DNA of 31,889 nucleotides from Zelonia costaricensis. Lineage: Eukaryota; Euglenozoa; Kinetoplastea; Trypanosomatida; Trypanosomatidae. The stretch covers positions 1 to 31,889 of the forward strand of contig JASAOO010003248.1 in the NCBI GenBank assembly GCA_030849075.1, in the 5' to 3' direction. The notes beneath the pieces are model-generated. The model was not told where the DNA came from and did not search any database. It saw nothing but the letters and a program-made list of their open reading frames with translations. Shown one piece after another: positions 1 through 8,700 of this stretch. Positions within the stretch are counted from its first letter, which is position 1. Every line of letters begins with the position of its first letter. Both the position numbers and the translations under genes were made by a program.

Positions 1-984
1 GAGGAGGGGAGGGGGGGAAGGCAGGGAGGGCGTATCTGTGTTTGCGTGTGAGGGAAAAATGTGCGGGGAAGTGTGGAGACGCTGGTGAGTGCGAGCGGCA
101 GCGGGACGGGGTCCTTGTTCGAAGGCTCAGGGTGTACCTGCTGTGTGCTCGCTGCGTCGGTGTCTGAGGGGAGCCGGTCGAGGAGGGACTCGACCTTCAG
201 TGAAACGAAAAGCAGGGCGAGTCACTTTGAATAGCGCCCCAGAGCACGCGAAGGCTGTGCGACTGCGGCGGCGAGAGGGGGGAGAGATAGCAGAGGAGTA
301 AAATAACAAGGGAGACGAGCACACAGCAGATTCGGGGCGGCGCAACGGGCCTCCTCCGTGAAAGAGGGCGGAACGACGCGCTTGGAAGGGGGAGGAGGGG
401 GGAGGGGCGCCTGCGCACGCACCGTCGCACCAGCCACGCACTCGCTTCGGTGAAAATGGGGAGAAGAGGGAGCGGAGCCACTCGGTGACTGCGTCGGCCA
501 ACACGTGCGCTTGGCGCGTCCGGCGTGGCGGACAAGCTGTCGTCAAGGAGCGGGGCAATCGCAGAAAACAAAAAGAAGAGAGAGACGTGTCTAAATTCGC
601 GAACGACGAAACGGGGTGGAGTTCGGCGTGCACGGTTGGCCGGGCGGCTGCAGCTCCGGAGTGGCGGCGCACGCGCCTGGTTCAGCGAAGGACAGAGCTT
701 GCGAGAGGGAGTCGTGTACCGATGTGGGGCGGTACCGAGTGACAAGACACAAAAAATGGCTGCGCTGCTTGAGACGTGCGGCGGCACCCGCGCAGCAGTG
801 TCGTGATTGCGCGTCCTGAAGCCTTTCCCCTCTTTACCCGATGCTTGAAAGAAGAGCTGATGAAGGGGCGGACGGCGCAAGCGGGGCGTGGGCTTCCCCG
901 AGGGTCACGCGACGTCGTTGACGGAGATGCAGTGGACCTTGCAGGCGCCCGTCTCGCACTTGAGCGCCTGTGCGCTTGTATCTC

Positions 985-1001
985 TGTGTGTGTGTGTGTG
1001 T
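985..1001. repeat. (TG)n dinucleotide run
   Basis: Uninterrupted TG run on plus in the 3' flank of gene F. Confidence 0.85.
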
Positions 1002-1099
1002 TTGCGGTGGCCCTCCAGAACACGTTGCGCTGACAAGCAATGCACCGGCGCGTGGCTTTCCTTCTCTGTGAAGGGAAAGTGACTGGGGAAGACCCGATT

Positions 1100-1111
1100 G
1101 GGGGGGGGGGG
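1100..1111. repeat. G12 homopolymer
   Basis: Twelve G on plus in the 3' flank of gene F. Confidence 0.9.
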
Positions 1112-1429
1112 CGGCAGTGGAGAAGGGCAAGTGATCAAGGGAGGATGAGGGAGGGGGGGAACGAAGAAGGAAAAAAAAGAACGCAAGTCACAGCAGCGAG
1201 ACGCACGCAAGACTTGGAGGAGAAGGATGGAGAGGACCCGATCGCATTCAAGCACGCGTGTACGCGTGAGTAAGGGTGTGACGATGGGGGGGAGGAGGGA
1301 TTGGGGAGGGGGGGAGAAACAGCGAAGTGAGGTGACGTAAGAGCAGTAGTGCGGTTCAAGGAAGACGAAGAGAAGTTGCAGTCATACATTTTTTTCCCCC
1401 TTTGTTCACTCCTCAAAGAGAGAGTGAGA

Positions 1430-1804
1430 GCGGTGATGTCGCACCAAGGGCACGCCGGTCCACATCGCATGCACGCGGTCGAGACACAAGCTTGCCCGCA
1501 TCGAGTCCAGATGCAGCAGCACGCAGGAATCCATGAACGTGCTACGGCTACCGAAGACAAGACGTGCCTCGGCAATACGTGCAGGCGTTCCGGGAACGTC
1601 GCCGCACTCACTTCCCATTTGCCAAGTGCTCACCGCGAAAACAACGCGCGACGTATAGCGTGGTCGCCGGGTCGGCTGGCCCCCGTCCTCAGGGTCGCAG
1701 CACGGAGTGAGGCATGTGCGACGAGGCATCCGCCGTCCCTCGAGGACACCCCCCATTTTGAAAGTGCTGCTTCGCCGCTTTAAAGACAAAAATAATAATA
1801 AAAG
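1430..1804. repeat. Possible degenerate SIDER-like retroposon remnant
   Basis: Within a purine-skewed spacer, this block has balanced complex sequence. On plus it ends in an A-rich tail (AAAGACAAAAATAATAATAAAAG, about 1781-1804). SIDER elements in Leishmania 3'UTRs are truncated retroposons of about 0.5 kb with A-rich tails. I cannot confirm the conserved 5' signature from memory, and no second copy was found in the window, so this is tentative. Confidence 0.22.
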
Positions 1805-2097
1805 ACCTCGGCTGCACGTGGGAGGGCAGCACGAGTGCTTTACGACGTGTGAAAACTGTGCACCGTGCACCCACCCCACCCCCACCCCTCCTGATCAGGT
1901 TCTCTCCCCCGGTATCCGTGCGAAGGCAGGCCACACGGAGCTGCGGAAAGGAATGTGAAGAAAGGGGGAGGGAGGGAGAAACGCGGTTGGGAAGGGCGGC
2001 GTGTGCTGACACGTGGCGGCAAATGGTAGAGAGAGGAGAAGGCGGATGGCGCTCTAAGGAGGTGCGAGGCAAGGGGAGGGAGGGAAGGAGGGAGGGA

Positions 2098-2108
2098 GGG
2101 GGGGGGGG
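2098..2108. repeat. G11 homopolymer
   Basis: Eleven G ending a GGGA-type purine block about 260 nt beyond the gene F stop. Confidence 0.9.
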
Positions 2109-2369
2109 CTGCTGCTCCGTCGTCATCTTCTTTTTACGTTTGTTCTGTCTTCCCCCCCCTCCTCCTTCCCTCCCCGCTTCTCCAAAGCGTCACAGGCTGG
2201 GCTGCCTATTCATCACCTTCAGCGGACGGGCGCACCCCCTGACACGTGGCGCCCCTCCCCTCGTCGCAGCAAAGCCACCCAAGACCCTCACAGCAGTAGA
2301 ACCCTCATAGAGGGGCGCAGGGGCTGCGAAAAGAAGACGAAGTGGCGGCCGCCACATCCCCCACGCGGC

Positions 2370-4511
2370 TCAAATCATGACGACACGGACGGCCGGCTGT
2401 CGTAGCCTCGGCGCCGGTGCCTTCGATCTACGTACAGTCGAAGTCGCGTGGGTAGGGGCGGGCTCGCCAGGGCCCAGCGGCGAGGCGCCGTCGGCGACGG
2501 CGCTGGCCTCAGCACCGTGCACCGCAGCCCCCGCTACCTCACTGCCCGTAGCGTGCCCGCTCGCCCCATCGTCTGGCAGCGCTGCCACTGCTGCTGCCGC
2601 TCGCCTTTGTACCACGCCCGCGACGATGGATTGGAACTCCGCCAGCAGGTCTGACTCTGTAATGTCGACCTCGCCGCCCTGCAGGGACGGCGGCCTCTCA
2701 TCGACGAAATAGTCGCTGGGCGCGCTCGACACCGGCAACGCGGCCGCGGTGCTGGGCGGCTGTACCACCGTGGCCGTTGGTGGTCGCGTCGCGTTAGTTG
2801 CCGCGGCGCTGCCGTCCTCCTCCGGTGCCGCTGCTGCTGCTGCTTCTGCTGGTGCTGCGGTAGGAGCGGCGTCCGACTTGTCCGGCTGCAGCGGGAACAC
2901 ACCGCGGACGGCGGTGCTCTGGTGGTAGCGCTGCCGCTCCGCGACAGAGAGCTGCTCCCACCGCTTACGAACCGCGCACCGCAGCACGCGGTTCGACTGC
3001 TTGCTTGCGCCCCCGACGCCCATCCCAAGTCGCTCGCACGTCTCCGCGTAGAAGCGCTGAAATGCGACGTAAATGCCGACCTTCGGGGCGATGGACGTAA
3101 AGAAGGGGAACTCCAGTGCCGATTTTTGAAGCTCGTCGAGCTCGGTGAAGCGACGCCATCCGTCGGCCAGCGAGAAGCCGTAGTCGCGGCAGCAGTAGCG
3201 CAGGAACAGTCGCCGCCCGGTCATGGACTCGCAGCGGTGCGAGCGCCCGAAGCACGTGTACTTGAGGCGTTCCTCAGGTGACAAGGAGAGGTAAGTGCTC
3301 GCCCGGTGCGAGGGCATCGGGTAGAACTCGCCCTTCATCTCAATGACGTATTCGGCGGCCCTCACAGCCGCATACACGGCCCGGCTCCCCGCCACTGCGC
3401 GCCCCTCAGGCAGGCTATGCAGCACAAGCAGAATCTTGGCAGCGAAGAGGTGGTGCCGCCGCGCGGCTGCGTAGAGCTTCTCGAGCTGCAGCTCGACCAC
3501 TCGAACAAGCTCCTCCTGCTCCGCAATGGGCATGTGCGACACCGCGTCGAGCACCGTCGCCTGCCCGCACAGTTTCAACTCGTTCTTCCTCATCGTCAGA
3601 TTCAGCCGCGCCGCCGAGTCTGCCTTGTGGCGCCAAATCAGCTCATCCTCTGTGATCCGACCGAACTCGTTCGCCCATTCCTCGACCGAGGGTACCCTTG
3701 TGATGTCGTCAAAATAGCGCAGAAGGTAGGCGACCATGGACTGGTTCGCGCCGCGGCGTAGACGGGTCGTGAGTCCGTGTTGCATGTCGGAGCCGCACGT
3801 GCTCAGCGACCCGAGCACCCACTGCGAGTACATGAGGCCGGTGTTGATGTCGCCCGTCGCGGGGTCGGTGAACCTGGCCCAGTCCTCATCCGTCGGCGGC
3901 TCCACGTTCTGCTCCGCCAGCACTTTGAGAATGACGTCGCGGTTGGCGCGTTTCCGCAGTTCAGCCAGCACACAGGCATGCAGGCGCGCGGTCGTCGGCG
4001 CCGGGAAGTCGCGGTGGCCTCGGAAGAGGCAGCGGCGGTCGGAGCTGCGCTGACGCGGATAGAAGATGAGTGTCTTCAGCTCCGGTGTGAAGAAGCGAAT
4101 CTTCTCCGCCACGTCGCGCTGCATTAGAGCCTTGTAGTTGCGCCGGCGAATCAGTCGCTGATCGCCGATATTGCGCAATGCGGCGTCGCTGACTTTAGTG
4201 GTACTTTGTACGAGTCGATCGCGGGTGAGGTAGTTGTAGACCTTCCGTGGAGTGCTTCCGCGTCTGCGCCGGCTCGGCCTCGGATATGACGCGGCCCACC
4301 GCCGACCCGTGCCCATCGCCTCGCGCGCGGAGAAGCCGGCAAGCGGACTGCTGCACAGGCGCCGAAGTCCCGGGGACACGGACCCCGTCAGTGCAGGGCC
4401 GCGCCACACCGCACCGAGATCACGCTGTGGCGCTAGAGAAGCACAGAGCGGCGGCAGCCACAGGGCGGCCGCGGCCGCTGCCGCACTACGTGCCACTAGC
4501 CCACCCTGCAT
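2370..4511 (-). CDS. Predicted mitochondrial protein with two HMG-box-like segments (gene F, 713 aa)
   Basis: I do not recognise this gene by name. The open frame extends to 4745, but only with a GTG; the first ATG is at 4511. No ATG occurs between the candidate splice acceptor near 4946 and 4511, so I use that start. Residues 1-65 are Arg/Ala-rich and nearly free of acidic residues, which fits a mitochondrial presequence. Residues about 88-400 are a well-ordered basic and helical core of unknown fold. Residues about 410-465 (LSPEERLKYTCFG, then MTGRRLFLRY, then GWRRFTELDELQKSA) and 476-533 (VAFQRFYAE, then RKRWEQLSVAERQRYHQ) have the aromatic/basic spacing and the W..LS..ER..Y helix expected of HMG-like boxes. 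Residues 545-713 are low-complexity Ala/Ser/Pro. It lies 1.2 kb downstream of gene E and shares the CFG segment with it. Binding of mitochondrial DNA or RNA is inference; a mitoribosome or assembly role is possible. Confidence 0.93.
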   Translation of the reverse strand: MQGGLVARSAAAAAAALWLPPLCASLAPQRDLGAVWRGPALTGSVSPGLRRLCSSPLAGFSAREAMGTGRRWAASYPRPSRRRRGSTPRKVYNYLTRDRLVQSTTKVSDAALRNIGDQRLIRRRNYKALMQRDVAEKIRFFTPELKTLIFYPRQRSSDRRCLFRGHRDFPAPTTARLHACVLAELRKRANRDVILKVLAEQNVEPPTDEDWARFTDPATGDINTGLMYSQWVLGSLSTCGSDMQHGLTTRLRRGANQSMVAYLLRYFDDITRVPSVEEWANEFGRITEDELIWRHKADSAARLNLTMRKNELKLCGQATVLDAVSHMPIAEQEELVRVVELQLEKLYAAARRHHLFAAKILLVLHSLPEGRAVAGSRAVYAAVRAAEYVIEMKGEFYPMPSHRASTYLSLSPEERLKYTCFGRSHRCESMTGRRLFLRYCCRDYGFSLADGWRRFTELDELQKSALEFPFFTSIAPKVGIYVAFQRFYAETCERLGMGVGGASKQSNRVLRCAVRKRWEQLSVAERQRYHQSTAVRGVFPLQPDKSDAAPTAAPAEAAAAAAPEEDGSAAATNATRPPTATVVQPPSTAAALPVSSAPSDYFVDERPPSLQGGEVDITESDLLAEFQSIVAGVVQRRAAAAVAALPDDGASGHATGSEVAGAAVHGAEASAVADGASPLGPGEPAPTHATSTVRRSKAPAPRLRQPAVRVVMI

Positions 4512-4537
4512 TCCAGCCCACACACTCTCCTGCTCTC

Positions 4538-4549
4538 TTTTTTTTTTTT
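4538..4549. repeat. T12 homopolymer (A12 in gene F leader)
   Basis: Twelve T on plus, an A12 tract in the 5'UTR of gene F, ending 26 nt before its ATG. Confidence 0.9.
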
Positions 4550-4945
4550 GCTCTGGCGGAGGTCTTGTCTCTCGGTCCGGAGGTGGCGGTACGGCGGCCT
4601 CGCGCCGACTCGGCTCCAGCCTGTCCCCGCTACGGCGTCTCCGTGTTCCTTCCCGGATGCGCCGCTCCAGTGGTAGTTGCAGGCCGCTCGCAACGCAGCT
4701 GGGCAGCTGGAACAAGTGAAGAAGTGCTAGGCGGCACTGTCTCACCTACGCACAATGGCGCAGTATGCGCTCGCACGAGCTCTGCCTCGCCCCTCCTCCG
4801 GTGTCTTTCCTTCTCCCCCACCCACGCGCGCCAGTGACGTCTGCTACACACCCCTCGTGCACTGAACCCCCTCTCCCCCGGGGAGCTGGCCAACAACACA
4901 GCGTAGCCGGGCAGAGAGGCGAGGCGGTCGCCGATCAGCAGGAAG

Positions 4946-5060
4946 CTCGACAGTGAAAACACAAGACAAGAGACGCAAGACGGTGACGGTGAAGGCGGGC
5001 AATGCCACGCGAGAAGCCGGGAGAGGGGAAGTGGCGGTGACGAGCGGGAAAGAGTGAAAG
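4946..5060 (-). promoter_or_regulatory. Candidate SL trans-splice acceptor for gene F
   Basis: On the minus strand, pyrimidine-rich stretches (CTTCCCCTCTCCCGGCTTCTC, then GTCTCTTGTCTTGTGTTTTCAC) lead to the first AG in GTCGAG at 4947-4946. The resulting leader of about 435 nt has no ATG before 4511. Other AGs further downstream remain possible. Confidence 0.45.
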
Positions 5061-5736
5061 ACGGCGGGAGGGAGCTGTCTCGCGTACCTCTACCGCGCTG
5101 CTATAGTCCGCCGGGTGCGTGTCCGGCGGCGCATTAGAGGTGTACGTGCGTGTGCGTGTGTGCAGAAGTGCACGTGTGCGTGTGTGGAACGGACAAGACG
5201 AGGTAAAGGTGAGAAAGACGAGGGAGCCGACTGCGTGTGCTTTCCTGCGCCGATGTCGAGTCGCGCACGTCTGCTTGAGGGCGGAACAATCTGCCAAGGA
5301 GTGCGGGGGTTCGCCACGTGCCACATCACAAACATGAGACGGCAGCGACGGACTCTGCAAGGGCGAGGTGCTGTCGGTGTTGTTGTTGTGCCGCGCGTTT
5401 CGCAGTGACGCATTCGAGAAGGTGGGGGAATGAGCCGAGGTTTGCGTGTCCTGTGAACCTTGCCCACGTCTTGTCGTCCAGGCGTCTGTTCTGTTTGTCT
5501 TTCCATCTTGCCGGTTTAGATGCTGTGTGTCCCTGGATACGTGCTGCACCCTCCGTGGGAGCGAAGTGGAGACAGAGACGTAGAGGCAGGCGCAGCCACT
5601 GGTTAGAATTGGTTCAGAAAGCAACAGACTGCGCCCACCCACCCTCGTGCTTCGCTCTCTCTCTCTGTCTCGCTCGCTCGTACGCCGGACCGGAACCAGC
5701 TCGGAACGCACGTTAGAAAGAGCGAAAGAAAAAAGT

Positions 5737-8700
5737 TCAGCGCTCGTGTACGCCGAAGAGAGCCATAATTTGCGCAACGGCCTCGTCGGACACGGCACTC
5801 GTCACACCACCAGCGACGTCCCGCGCGGGCCGACGCCGGCGTCCACGTGCCGGCTGCTGCTGCTGCTGCTGCTGCTCCTGCGCCGCACGCGAGGCCTTTG
5901 CCCGTCCCCGCGCAGCGCGGCGCACCTTCGGCGGGGCACGCAGAGAGTGATGGCCCTCGACGCCGGACTCACCCGATTTGTCCTCGCGGCCAGCTAGGTG
6001 ACTGCGCCGCTCCGGTTCCAAGACAGCCGTCTTGCGCGGCCGGCCACGTCGGCGCGGCGGTGCCGCGTCCGGTTCGGGTGGCGTTGGGGGCCCTAAGTCG
6101 TCCTCCGGTGTGCGCGGTGGCGGCGTGGGCTGTGTCCTTCTCGCCTGCGCCATATTTCCCGCCTCCACAGCTTCAGCACAAGGCCTCCGCGACTCCCGCT
6201 GCAGCGTCAGGTGCGCCGAGGAAAAGCAAAAGCCCACTGCGAGGCGCTGCAGCGCTGATAGGGTGAAGTAGCCCGTCGAAGCGGCGGCCTTGATCGCCTC
6301 CGCGTCGGTGTCGCCGAGGTCGGCGGTCGTCTTCACGCCCTCCACGTAGGAGGCAAGCAGGGCAGTGTAGAGGTCGAGTGGGGATGCAAGCGGGCGGACA
6401 CGCGAAGAGGCCCCGGACGACGTGGCGTCGGCGTGCGCGGCGTCACACGCCGCGGCGTCACACCTGGTAGCAGCCGCGTTGTGTGATGCGGATGCGTCCA
6501 TCACCGCGGCGGTGTCGCCCGTCAGCGGCACGTGCGCCATACCGAAGCACGCGTAGCTGACTTGGCTGTCGAGTGCCAGGGTGTCGAACGGGCATGGCGT
6601 CGCTCCCGCCACGACACCGCGCGTCTCGCCGCGACGCAGAGGTGCGACGCAAGAGAGAAGCTGGTGATGCAGCCGCCACACTGTCTCGTAGGTGCGCCGC
6701 GGGTCCGTGATGGCGCGCACCTCGTCCCGCGCGAAGAATTGCAGCCAGAAGGCCTTCTGCACCGCCACATCCGCCACGGCCTCCCGCAGCAGCGACGCAC
6801 CCCACTGGCGCACGTAGGCGAGGTTGCTGACGAGGTCGCCGACGTGGGCGCGGGTGAAGCGCTGCCACAGCGCCGCCAGCTGCACGTCCTCACCGCCCCG
6901 TAGCTGCAGCTGGAAAGGGGCGTCCGTGGCCGACGAGACGAGCAGACCCTCGCGCCCCCGTCCACGCCCACTGCCCCGCCCACCACGCCCGCGGCCCCGC
7001 CGCGCTTCTTTAGGGGGGGCGCGGAGGGCCGCCGCCGCGAGGCTGGCGAGGTAGGCGGGTCGTCCCCCGGGCAGCGCCGCAACGGCAACGCCCTCGGGGT
7101 TTGCCAGCGCGAGCACCACACGGTCCACATCGTAGGCTCGCATAGTGGCCGCCTCGGCGTCACGCGCGGCAGTCAAGCTACACGCCGCGCGCCCCTCCGG
7201 GCTGCGTGTGGCGGGCAAGGCGACCGACTCGGCGGCGGGCTCAGCCACCTCGACCGCGTAGTCGCTTTCCGACGAGAGCACGCGGCTGCCATACACCGCG
7301 TAGACGCCGTCGCGGCCGCGCACCGTCGACAGGAGCCGCGCGCTGTCGGCGCCGAAGAGAAACGTGTTCTGCTCCTCCTCCGTCATCTCGCCCCACAGCA
7401 TGCCGGCACGGTCAGCCGGGTCAGTGAGCGGGACGGCCGAAGACGGGGCGGAAGCCGATGCCGCAGCGGCAGTGACGCCTGTGGGAGCGTCCACGCTGGG
7501 GTCACCCGGTGCCCCCTGGGCAGGGCGGACGAGCGCCTCGAGACGCGATGTCAGAGACGGCGCGCCAGGGTCATCCGGCGCGTCGCTCCACGAGGCCGCG
7601 GCGTTGTTGAACTGCAGCGGGGCCAGGTCGGCGGCCGTCAGCGCTGGGTACCGCTCCCCGAAGCTGAAGGGGCAGCGATGCGGTCCGCAGACACCGCAGG
7701 TTTGGTGCCGCTGCGTCAGCACAAACGCGTTCCACGCCGCCGCAGGGCCCTCGTGAAGGGACCACGAAAGCAGCGAGGCATCTGCCGGCGCCGAGGCGGG
7801 AGTGTCCTCCCGTGCATTGCGGTCCTTACCGGGGCCGCCAAAGCGAAGCAGCATGTCCGTCACGGCGTCGCTGAAGAGCTGCGCGTGCCGCGGGCCGGGG
7901 CCGAAGACGCGACGCATCGCCGCCCGCACCTCCGCCGCCGTGACCGGGCTCGCTGCCGAGTCCTCCGCAGCGGCTCTCAAAGACGAATGCGCCGTAGCGG
8001 TCGACTCGGACGGCTCCGCAGCAGCAGCAGGTCCTAGCGGGGTCGGAGGCGTTGCGGCGGTGTGCACCGCGAGCAGCACGGTCTCCTCCACCACGTCCCA
8101 ACACAAATCGGGCCGCTCCAGCAGCGCGATCGCGAGGCTGCGAAGCACCTTGTTGCGCCCCACCACTTCGCGATGCGTACAGGGCGACGCGGCAATGCCC
8201 CCGACCCCCGCCTCTGGCGATTCCAGCTGCAAGAGCCATTCACTGCGGTAGAAGAGCTCATGCTTGCCGAGGCGGCCAAGCAGCGGCATGCACTGCGCCA
8301 CACGCACTTCCGGCTCGACGTGCGTGACGGCGCTAGTGTGGTGGTCGGTCGTGCCGAAGAGCGCCTCAGCGAGCGTGTGTTGGCCTGCGCCCGTGGCCTC
8401 TGTCGCGCGGCGGTCCAGATTAAAGGGGCACCGCATCGACACCGTCGGAGCCGGCAGTGGAAGCTCCGCATCGAAGTCCGGCGCCTCGTCCAGCGCACGC
8501 GGGTCCGCCTCTGTCTCCGCGCTCTCGTCGCTACCGACCTCCTCCACCCCACTGTCCTCCACCGCGGAGCTGGTAAGTCGAGCAGGCTCGTGAGCCACGG
8601 CGTTGCCCACCTCGTCCCCGGCAACACCCTCAGTCGCCGCGTCGATGTGCAGCTTGAATGCCAGGGCAGGTTCGGCCTCGCCCTCCTCCGCACCCTCTGC

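Larger units (their letters stand above)
1..2369. other. Spacer: 3' flank of gene F, no gene seen
   Basis: No credible coding region is visible. The minus strand is pyrimidine-rich, which by itself removes stop codons and yields spurious frames such as 197-880. It holds G-tracts, a (TG)n run and one compositionally different island (about 1430-1804). The far left edge (1-32) is a pure purine block on plus, meaning a polypyrimidine tract on minus, as expected ahead of a further gene beyond coordinate 1. Confidence 0.75.
4512..5736. other. Spacer between genes E and F (1.2 kb)
   Basis: This contains the 3'UTR of gene E and the 5'UTR of gene F. Visible elements are the splice-site region near 4946-5060, a TG-rich stretch near 5145-5190, and a T12 run (A12 in the transcript) at 4538-4549 in the gene F leader. 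No gene is seen on either strand. Confidence 0.75.

Noticed and set aside
4512..4745. N-terminal extension of gene F to 4745
   Set aside because: It begins with GTG, and nuclear trypanosomatid genes start at ATG. The extension includes a run of Lys from an A12 tract, typical of UTR.
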